DNA of 64,000 nt from Apostichopus japonicus (taxonomy: Eukaryota; Echinodermata; Holothuroidea; Aspidochirotida; Stichopodidae): the NCBI RefSeq assembly GCF_037975245.1, contig NC_092572.1, positions 30,291,989 to 30,355,988 of the forward strand, written 5' to 3'. Each line of letters opens with the position of its first letter. Position 1 is the stretch's first letter. The notes beneath the pieces were generated by a model. The model was not told the DNA's origin, did not search any database, and saw only the letters and a list, made by a program, of their open reading frames with translations. This document shows positions 53,876-64,000 of this stretch, piece after piece. The translations under genes and the position numbers were made by a program.

Positions 53876-54356
53876 CTGAATTATGGAAACAGATAAATTC
53901 TCAAGCTGTTCTAATTGTACAGGTTGTCCACTGCAGCAGTGAAGGTTTAATTTAGTTAAAGTGACTCTGTCTGGACAAACTAAACATTTACAAGTTTGAA
54001 GGTAGTCTGTATAGGCCCCAAATTTTTAAAAGTAGCCTAATTTCCTGGTGGTAATAACCCATTAAATTGTGCTCAGACGTTCTAAATGATTACACTAGCT
54101 GATTGAATGTCCCAGTGAGGTAAATTTCATCCAGGGTAGTAATAGACATACTTTAAGAATTTTGACCAAAGTGAAAAACTGGCATATTTAGGGCCAATAC
54201 AGCATACCTTTAAGTATGGGCGTAGAAGCCTACTTTGATTAGGGGGGCTGTAACGACTTGCCCGGAAAATATTACCTAAATTTTTCGTATGCTCCGCACG
54301 CATTCAACATCTTAATGTGCTAATCATATAGGAATTCATCGGTTATAGCATCACTT
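53876..54356. other. No gene seen; spacer before the satellites
   Basis: Includes an 'aggggggctg' and 'gggcgtagaagcc' stretch (54219-54253) like the G-rich hAT ends. Confidence 0.4.
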
Positions 54357-54357
54357 G

Positions 54358-57300
54358 CAATCAATCAAATGTGGGGTACCGATCAATCGAATGTGCGGCA
54401 CCGATCAATCGAATGCTCGACAGTATCAAATGAATGTGCGGTACCGATCACTCGAATGTGCGGTACCGTTCAATCGAATGTTCAGTACAGATCGATCGAA
54501 TGTGCGGTACCGATCAATCGAATATTCGGTAACCATTAATCAAATGTTCAGCACCGATCAATCGAATGTTCTGCACCGATCAATCGTATGTGTGGCATCG
54601 ATCAATCGAATGTGCGACACCGATCAATCAAATGTGTTGCACCGATCAATCGAATGTGCGGCACCGACCAATCGAATGTGCAGCAACCATCAATCGAATG
54701 TTTCGCACCGATCAATCGAATGTGCGGAACCGATCAATCGAATGTTTGGCACCGATCAATCGAATGTTCCGTACCGATCAATCGAATGTTCCGTACCGAT
54801 CAATTGAGGGATCGGTACCAATCAATCGAATATTCGGCACCGATAGTTCGAATGTGCGATACCGGTCAATCGAATGTATGGTACCTATCAATCGAATGTA
54901 TGGTACCGAACAATCAAATTTTCGGTACAGATCAATCAAATATGCGGTATCGATCAATCGAATGTTCAATACCGATCAATCAAATGTTCGGTACCGATCA
55001 ATCGAATGTTCGGCACCTATCAATCGAATGTTCGGCACTGATATATCGAATGTGTGATACCGATCAGTCGAATGTTTGGTACCGATCAATGGAATGTGCG
55101 GTACCGATCAATCGAATGAGCGGTATCGATAAATCGAATATTCGATACCGATCAATCGAATGTGCGGTACCGATTAATCGAATGAGCCGCACGGATCAAT
55201 CGAATGTGCGGTACCAATTAATCGAATGTGTGGTAACGATCAATCGAATGTGCGGTACCGGTAATCGAATGGGCAATACCGAATCGAATGTGCGGTACCG
55301 ATCAATGGAATGTTCGGTACCAATCAATTGGTTGGTCGGTACCGATCAATCGACTGTTCCCTACCGATCAATCAAATGTGCGGTACCGATCAATCGAATG
55401 TGCGGTACCGATCATCGAATGTGCGGTACCGATCAATCGAATGTTCGGTACCGATCAATCGAATGTTCGGCACCGATCAATCAAATGTTCGGTACCGATT
55501 AATCGAATATTCGGCACCAATAAATTGAATGTTCGATACCGATCAATCGAATGTTTGGTATCGATCAATCCAATGTGCCGTACCGATCAGACGAAAGTGC
55601 GGTACCGACCAATCGAATGTTCGGCACCGATATCTCGAGTGTGTGATACCGATCAGTCGAATGTTTGGTACTGATCAATCGAATGTGCGATACCAATTAA
55701 TCGAATGTTCGATAACAATCAATCGAATGTTCGGTACCAGTCAATAGAATGTGCGGTACCGATCATTCGAATGTTTGGTACCGATAAATGAAATATGCGG
55801 CACCGATCAATCGAATGTTCGGTATTGATCAATCGAATGTGCGGTATCGATCAACGATTTTTCCCTACCGACCAATCAAATGTTCGGTACCGATCAATTG
55901 AATGTTCGGTACCGAGCAATCGAATGTTCGGTACGGATCAATCAAATGTTCGGTACCGATAAATCGAATGTGCGGTATCGATCAATCGAATGTGCGATAT
56001 GGATCAATCAAATGTTCAGTACCGATTAATCAAACGTTTAGTACGGATCAATCGAATGTTCCGTACCGATCAATCGAATGTTCGGTATTGATCAATCGAA
56101 TGTGCGGTATCGATCAACGATTTTTCCCTACCGACCAATCAAATGTTCGGTACGGATCAATCAAATGTTCGGTACCGATAAATCGAATGTGCGGTATCGA
56201 TCAATCGAATGTGCGATATGGATCAATCAAATGTTCAGTACCGATTAATCAAACGTTTAGTACGGATCAATCGAATGTTCGGTATGGATCAATCGAATGT
56301 CCGGTGTCGATCAATCGAAGTGCGATACGGATCAATCAAATGTTCAGTACCGAATAATCAAATGTTCAGTACGGATCAATCAAATTTTTGGCACCGATCG
56401 ATCGAATGTTTGGTATTGATCAATCAAATGTTTGGTACGGATCTATCGAATGTTCCGTACCGATCAATCGAATGTTTGGTATCGATCAATCCAATGTGCC
56501 GTACCGATCAGACGAAAGTGCGGTACCGACCAATCAAATGTTCGGTACCGATCAATTGAATGTTCGGTACCGAGCAATCGAATGTTCGGTACGGATCAAT
56601 CAAATGTTCGGTACCGATAAATCGAATGTGCGGTATCGATCAATCGAATGTGCGATATGGATCAATCAAATGTTCAGTACCGATTAATCAAACGTTTAGT
56701 ACGGATCAATCGAATGTTCCGTACCGATCAATCGAATGTTCAGTACGGATCAATCGAATGTTCGGTATGGATCAATCGAATGTCCGGTGTCGATCAATCG
56801 AAGTGCGATACGGATCAATCAAATGTTCAGTACCGAATAATCAAATGTTCAGTACGGATCAATCAAATTTTTGCACCGATCGATCGAATGTTTGGTATTG
56901 ATCAATCAAATGTTTGGTACGGATCTATCGAATGTTCCGTACCGATCAATCGAATGTTTGGTATCGATCAATCCAATGTGCCGTACCGATCAGACGAAAG
57001 TGCGGTACCGACCAATCGAATGTTCGGCACCGATATATCGAGTGTGTGATACCGAACAGTCGAATGTTTGGTACCGATCAATCGAATGTGCGATACCAAT
57101 TAATCGAATGTTCGATAACGATCAATCGAATGTTCGGTACCAGTCAATAGAATGTGCGGTACCGATCATTCGAATGTTTGGTACCGATAAATGAAATATG
57201 CGGCACCGATCAATCGAATGTTCGGTATTGATCAATCGAATGTGCGGTATCGATCAACGATTTTTCCCTACCGACCAATCAAATGTTCGGTACGGATCAA

Positions 57301-59740
57301 TCAAATGTTCGGTACCGATAAATCGAATGTGCGGTATCGATCAATCGAATGTGCGATACGGATCAATCAAATGTTCAGTACCGATTAATCAAACGTTTAG
57401 TTCGGATCAATCGAATGTTCCGTACCGATCAATCGAATGTTCAGTACGGATCAATCGAATGTTCGGTATGGATCAATCGAATGTCCGGTGTCGATCAATC
57501 GAATGTGCGATACGGATCAATCGAATGTTCAGTACCGATCAATCGAATGTGCGGTACCGATCTATGAAATTTGCGGCACCGATCAATCGAATGTTCGGTA
57601 CCGATCAATCGAATGTGCGGTACCGAACAATCGAATGTTCGGTACGGATCAATCAAATTTGCGGCACCGATCGATCGAATGTGCGTTACCGATCGATCGA
57701 TTGTGCGGTCCCGACTAATCGAATGTGCGGTACCGATTAATCGAATGTGCCGTACCGATCATCGAATGTTCAGTACCGATCAATCGAATGTGCGGTACCG
57801 ATCTATGAAATTTGCGGCACCGATCAATCGAATGTTCGGTACCGATCAATCGAATGTGCGGTACCGAACAATCGAATGTTCGGTACGGATCAATCAAATT
57901 TGCGGCACCGATCGATCGAATGTGCGATACCGATCGATCGATTGTGCGGTCCCGACTAATCGAATGTGCGGTACCGATTAATCGAATGTGCCGTACCGAT
58001 CAATCGAATGTTCGGTACCGATCAATCGAATGTTCGGCACCGATCAATCAAATGTTCGGTACCGATTAATCGAATATTCGGCACCAATAATTTGAATGTT
58101 CGATACCGATCAATCGAATGTTTGGTATCGATCAATCCAATGTGCCGTACCGATCAGACGAAAGTGCGGTACCGACCAATCGAATGTTCGGCACCGATAT
58201 CTCGAGTGTGTGATACCGATCAGTCGAATGTTTGGTACTGATCAATCGAATGTGCGATACCAATTAATCGAATGTTCGATAACAATCAATCGAATGTTCG
58301 GTACCAGTCAATAGAATGTGCGGTACCGATCGTTCGAATGTTTGGTACCGATAAATGAAATATGCGGCACCGATCAATCGAATGTTCGGTATTGATCAAT
58401 CGAATGTGCGGTATCGATCAACGATTTTTCCCTACCGACCAATCAAATGTTCGGTACCGATCAATTGAATGTTCGGTACCGAGCAATCGAATGTTCGGTA
58501 CGGATCAATCAAATGTTCGGTACCGATAAATCGAATGTGCGGTATCGATCAATCGAATGTGCGATATGGATCAATCAAATGTTCGGTACCGATTAATCAA
58601 ACGTTTAGTACGGATCAATCGAATGTTCCGTACCGATCAATCGAATGTTCAGTACGGATCAATCGAATGTTCGGTATGGATCAATCGAATGTCCGGTGTC
58701 GATCAATCGAAGTGCGATACGGATCAATCAAATGTTCAGTACCGAATAATCAAATGTTCAGTACGGATCAATCAAATTTTTGGCACCGATCGATCGAATG
58801 TTTGGTATTGATCAATCAAATGTTTGGTACGGATCTATCGAATGTTCCGTACCGATCAATCGAATGTTTGGTATCGATCAATCCAATGTGCCGTACCGAT
58901 CAGACGAAAGTGCGGTACCGACCAATCGAATGTTCGGCACCGATATATCGAGTGTGTGATACCGAACAGTCGAATGTTTGGTACCGATCAATCGAATGTG
59001 CGATACCAATTAATCGAATGTTCGATAACGATCAATCGAATGTTCGGTACCAGTCAATAGAATGTGCGGTACCGATCATTCGAATGTTTGGTACCGATAA
59101 ATGAAATATGCGGCACCGATCAATCGAATGTTCGGTATTGATCAATCGAATGTGCGGTATCGATCAACGATTTTTCCCTACCGACCAATCAAATGTTCGG
59201 TACGGATCAATCAAATGTTCGGTACCGATAAATCGAATGTGCGGTATCGATCAATCGAATGTGCGATACGGATCAATCAAATGTTCAGTACCGATTAATC
59301 AAACGTTTAGTTCGGATCAATCGAATGTTCCGTACCGATCAATCGAATGTTCAGTACGGATCAATCGAATGTTCGGTATGGATCAATCGAATGTCCGGTG
59401 TCGATCAATCGAATGTGCGATACGGATCAATCGAATGTTCAGTACCGATCAATCGAATGTGCGGTACCGATCTATGAAATTTGCGGCACCGATCAATCGA
59501 ATGTTCGGTACCGATCAATCGAATGTGCGGTACCGAACAATCGAATGTTCGGTACGGATCAATCAAATTTGCGGCACCGATCGATCGAATGTGCGTTACC
59601 GATCGATCGATTGTGCGGTCCCGACTAATCGAATGTGCGGTACCGATTAATCGAATGTGCCGTACCGATCAATCGAATGTGTGGTACCGATCAATCGAAT
59701 GAGCGGCACCGATTAATCGAATGTTAGGTACCGATCAAAT
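54358..59740. repeat. 22-bp satellite array with higher-order repeats
   Basis: About 245 tandem copies of a unit composed of GATCAATCGAATGT followed by KCGGTACC. GGTACC, ATCGAT and GATC words recur. Larger blocks are repeated inside: about 57000-57720 reappears ~1910 bases later at 58910-59630, and about 55520-55980 reappears ~2567 bases later. Long open frames on both strands are by-products of the repeat, so no protein is called. Confidence 0.97.
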
Positions 59741-62700
59741 GATTTGTTTTCGATGCAGGTCAAAGTTCATGAGGGGTCACCAGGGGTCAACTTGGGAAAA
59801 TCTTGTAAACACGATATCTCAAGTGGGTAATGTCGGACCAACTTTATATTGGATTGCCGAAGTACCACTTACCCTATGTTTTCGATGCAGGTCAAAGGTC
59901 ATTTGGGGTCATTTGCGGTCACCAGGGGTCAAATTGTAAAAATCTTGTAAACACGATATCTCAAGTGGGTAATGTAGGACCAACATAATATTTGGTTTGC
60001 CGGAGTACCACCTACCCTTTGATTTCAATGCAGGTCAAAGGTCATGTGGGGTCACCAGGGGTCAATTTGGGAAAATCTTGTACACACGATATCTCAAGTG
60101 GGTAATGTCGGACCAACTTAATATTGGATTGCCGAAGTACCACTTACCCTATGTTTTCGATGCAGGTCAAAGGTCATTTGAGGTCATTTGCGGTCACCAG
60201 GGGTCAAATTGTAAAAATCTTGTAAAACACGATATCTCAAGTGGGTAATGTAGGACCAACATAATATTTGGTTTGCCGGAGTACCACTTACCCTTTGTTT
60301 TCGATGCAGGTCAAAGGTCATTTGGGGTCACCAGTGGTCAAATTGTAAAAATCTTGTAAACACGATATCTCAAGTGGGTAATGTCGGACGTACTTAATAT
60401 TGGTTTGCCGAAATACCACTTACCCTTTGTTTTCGATGCAGGTCAAAGGTCATTTGGGGTCACCAGGGGTCATTTTTTAAAAATCTTGTAAACACGATAT
60501 CTCAAGTACGTAATGTCGCACCAACTTAATATTGGTTTGCCGAATTACCACTTACCCTTTGTTTCCGATGCAGGGGGTCACTGAGGGTCAAATTGTAAAA
60601 ATCTCGTAAACACGATATCTCAAGTGGGTAATGTCGGACCAACTTAATATTGGTTTGCCGAAGTACCACTTACCCTTTTTTTTCGATGCAGGTCAAAGGT
60701 CATTTGGGGTCATTAGGGGTCACCAGCGGTAAAATTGTCAAAATCTTGTAAAACACGATATCTCAAGTGGGTAATGTAGGACCAACATAATATTTGGTTT
60801 GCCGGAGTACCACTTACCCTTTGTTTTCGATGCAGGTCAAAGGTCATTTGGGGTCACCAGTGGTCAAATTGTAAAAATCTTGTAAACACGATATCTCAAG
60901 TGGGTAATGTCGGACGTACTTAATATTGGTTTGCCGAAATACCACTTACCCTTTGTTTTCGATGCAGGTCAAAGGTCATTTGGGGTCACCAGGGGTCAAA
61001 TTGTAAAAATCTTGTAAACACGATATCTCAAGTGGGTAATGTCGGACGTACTTAATATTGGTTTGCCGAAATACCACTTACCCTTTGTTTTCGATGCAGG
61101 TCAAAGGTCATTTGGGGTCACCAGGGGTCATTTTTTAAAAATCTTGTAAACACGATATCTCAAGTACGTAATGTCGCACCAACTTAATATTGGTTTGCCG
61201 AATTACCACTTACCCTTTGTTTCCGATGCAGGGGGTCACTGAGGGTCAAATTGTAAAAATCTCGTAAACACGATATCTCAAGTGGGTAATGTCGGACCAA
61301 CTTAATATTGGTTTGCCGAAGTACCACTTACCCTTTTTTTTCGATGCAGGTCAAAGGTCATTTGGGGTCATTAGGGGTCACCAGCGGTAAAATTGTCAAA
61401 ATCTTGTAAACACGATATCTCAAGTGGGTAATGTCGGACCAACTTTATATTGGATTGCCGAAGTACCACTTACCCTATGTTTTCGATGCAGGTCAAAGGT
61501 CATGAGGGGTCACCAGGGTTCAACTTGGGAAAATCTTGTAAACACGATATCTCAAGTGGGTAATATATGACTAACATAATATTTGGTTTGCCGGAGTACC
61601 ACTTACCCTATGTTTTCGATGCAGGTCAAAGGTCATTTGGTGTCACCTGGGGTCAAATTGTAAAAATCTTGTAAACACGATATCTCAAGTGGGTAATGTC
61701 GGACCAACTTAATATTGGTTTGCCGAAGTACCACTTACCCTATGTTTTCGATGCAGGTCAAAGGTCATCTGGTGTCACCAGGGGTCAAATTGTAAAAATC
61801 TTGTAAACACGATATCTCAAGTGGGTAATGTCGGACCAACTTAATATTTGGTTTGCCAAAGTACCACTTTCCCTTTGTTTTCGATGCAAGTCAATGGTCA
61901 TTTGGGGTCACCGGGGATCAAATTGTAAACATCTCGTTCACGCGATATCTCAGGTGGGTTATGTCGGACCAAGTTCGTGTTTGGTCCGCCGGAGTGACCC
62001 TGACCCTTTGTTTTCGATGCATTTCAAAGGTCATTCGGGGTCACCGGGGTTCAAATCGTAAAAATCTCGAAAACGCGATATCTCAGGTGGGTAAAGTCGG
62101 ACCAAGTTCGTATTTGGTCCGCCGGAGTGACGCTGACCCTTTGTTTTCAATGCAGGTCAAAGGTCATTCGGGGTCACCGGGGGTCAAATCGTAAAAATCT
62201 CGTTGACGCGATATCTCAGGTGGGTTATGTCGGACCAAGTTCGTGTTTGGTCCGCCGGAGTGACGCTGACCCTTTGTTTTCGATGCAGGTCAAGGGTCAT
62301 TCGGGGTCACCGGGGGTCAAATCGTAAAAAATCTCGTTGACGCGATATCTCAGGTGGGTAAGGTCGGACCAAGTTCGTGTTTGGTCCCGCGATATCTCAG
62401 GTGGGTAAAGTCGGACCAAGTTCGTGTTTGGTCCCGCTGACCCTCTGTTTTCGATGCAGGTCAAAGGTCATTTGGGGTCACCAGGGGTCAAATCGTAAAA
62501 ATCTCGTTAACACGATATCTCAGGCGGGTAATGTCGGACCAACTTCGTATTTGGTCCGCCGGAGTCCCGCTGACCCTTTGTTTTCGAGGCAGTTCAAAGG
62601 TCATTCGGGGTCACCTTGAGTCAAATCGTAAAAAATCTCGTAAACACGATACCTCAGGCGGGTAATGTCGGACCAACTTCGTGTTTGGTCCGCCGGAGTG

Positions 62701-64000
62701 ACGCTGACCCTTTGTTTTCGAGGCAGGTCAAGGGTCATATTAGGTCAACATGGTCAAATCGTAAAAATCTCGTTAACACGATAACTCAGGCGGGTAATGT
62801 CGGACCAACTTTATATTGGATTGCCGAAGTACCACTTACCCTTTGTTTTCGAGGCAGTTCAAAGGTCATTCGGGGTCACCTTGAGTCAAATCGTAAAAAA
62901 TCTCGTAAACACGATACCTCAGGCGGGTAATGTCGGACCAACTTCGTATTTGGTCTGCCGGAGTCCCGCTGACCCCTTGTTTTCGATGCAGGTCAAAGGT
63001 CATTTGGGGTCACCGGGGGTCAAATCGTAAAAATCTCGTAAACACGATAACTCAGGTGGGTAATGTCGGACCAACTTCGTATTTGGTCTGCCGGAGTCCC
63101 GCTGACCCTTTGTTTTCGATGCAGGTCAAAGGTCATTCGGGGTCACCGGGGGTCAAATCGTAAAAATCTCGTAAACACGATATCTCAGGTGGGTAATGTC
63201 GGACCAACTTCGTATTTGGTCTGCCGGAGTCCCGCTGACCCTTTGTTTTCGATGCAGGTCAAAGGTCATTCGGGGTCACCGGGGGTCAAATCGTAAAAAT
63301 CTCGTTAACACGATATCTCAGGCGGGTAATGTCGGACCAACTTCGTATTTGGTCTGCCGGAGTCCCGCTGACCTTTTGTTTTCGATGCAGGTCAAAGGTC
63401 ATATTGGGTATCCGGGGGTCAAATCGTAAAAATCTCATTGACGCGATATCTTCGGTGGGTAATGTCGGACCAAGTTCGTGTTTGGTCTGCCGGCGTACCG
63501 CTTACCCATTGATTCGATGCAGGTCAATGGTAATTTGGGGTCACCGGGGATCAAATTGTAACATCTCGTTCACACGATATCTCAGGTGGGTAAAGTCGGA
63601 CCAAGTTCGTATTTGGTCCGCCGGTATGACGCTGACCCTTTGTTTTCAATGCAGGTCAAAGGTCATTCGGGGTCACCGGGGGTCAAATCGTAAAAATCTC
63701 GTTGACGCGATATCTCAGGTGGGTAAAGTCGGACCAAGTTCGTGTTTGGTCACGCGATATCTCAGGTGGGTAAAGTCGGACCAAGTTCGTGTTTGGTCCC
63801 TCTGACCCTTTGTTTTCGATGCAGGTCAAAGGTCATTTGGGGTCACCGGGGGTCAAATCGTAAAAAATCTCGTTGAAACGATACCTCAGGTGGGTAATGT
63901 CGGACCAAGTTCGTGTTTGGTCCGCCGGAGTGACGCTGACCCTTTGTTTTCGAGGCAGGTCAAAGGTCATTCGGGGTCACCGGGGGTCAAATCGTAAAAA
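59741..64000. repeat. ~133-bp satellite array, runs off the window end
   Basis: About 32 tandem units. Period is exactly 133 near 62930-63430 and about 127-142 elsewhere. Units contain TTTTCGATGCAGGTCAAAGG, GGGGTCACC, ATCTTGTAAACACGATATCT and a variable TGCCG(A/G)AGT part. Two subfamilies: 59740-61860 (TTAATATTGG, CACTTACCC) and from 61960 (TTCGTATTTGGTC, GCTGACCC). Open frames here are by-products. Confidence 0.97.

Noticed and set aside
54355-59702. Dozens of overlapping open frames of 60-300 codons in the 22-bp array
   Set aside because: They follow from a stop-free repeat unit read in all phases; no domain, no single preferred frame.
59721-63805. Repeated 77-codon open frames in the 133-bp array
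   Set aside because: Periodic by-products of the satellite; each starts at the same in-unit ATG and ends at the same in-unit stop.
59741-64000. Array taken for a CRISPR-like locus (regular repeats)
   Set aside because: Repeats are contiguous with no unique spacers, and the genome is eukaryotic.

Overview
This looks like non-coding-rich nuclear DNA of a metazoan. There are spliced genes with GT/AG introns, TTAGGG-type interstitial telomere repeats, tRNA-derived SINEs, LINEs of the esterase-ORF1 type, a Ty3/gypsy element, hAT-like miniature elements and long satellites. The element mix and the G2E3-like HECT gene suggest a marine invertebrate deuterostome, perhaps an echinoderm such as a sea cucumber. 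That placement is inference. Nothing here is prokaryotic.

Layout. 0.2-4.1 kb: a terminal-inverted-repeat (TIR) element carrying a decayed cysteine-rich protein gene. 4.1-7.7 kb: non-LTR reverse transcriptase (RT) relics, one split by a nested 908-bp TIR element with a 9-bp target duplication. 8.0-8.6 kb: two minisatellites around an interstitial telomeric block. 9.4-10.9 kb: two exons of an integrase-core protein. 11.4-12.5 kb: two hAT-type miniature elements, each with a perfect 8-bp target-site duplication (TSD). 14.8 kb: a SINE.

15.5-34.2 kb, minus strand: the one substantial host-like gene, a multi-exon HECT E3 ubiquitin ligase resembling G2E3. One intron holds a young, complete Ty3/gypsy retrotransposon (19891-26277) in the opposite orientation. 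Its gag and pol are joined by a textbook -1 frameshift signal. One exon contains a 20-copy 47-bp minisatellite that destroys the reading frame, and another exon carries a 1-base frameshift, so this allele or assembly may not give a full protein.

35-49 kb: nested mobile DNA. A miniature hAT-like element (8-bp TSD) is split by a 9.9-kb element with CACTG termini and a TA duplication. That element contains gene exons, a 5'-truncated LINE and an almost complete LINE with esterase ORF1 and endonuclease/RT ORF2. 49.8-51.7 kb: a foldback-type element built of ACTTAAGT palindromes, with a 6-bp TSD and an unidentified coding relic inside. 51.9-53.9 kb: a TA-flanked miniature element, THAP-domain and gypsy RT fragments, and a recent 430-bp duplication. 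54.36-59.74 kb: a 22-bp satellite open in nearly every reading frame. 59.74-64.0 kb and beyond the window: a ~133-bp satellite whose units carry the motif AGGTCAAAGGTCA.

Limits: exon calls rest on reading frame, splice consensus, phase agreement and remembered family patterns, with no alignment run. Superfamily names for TIR elements are inferred from termini and TSD lengths.
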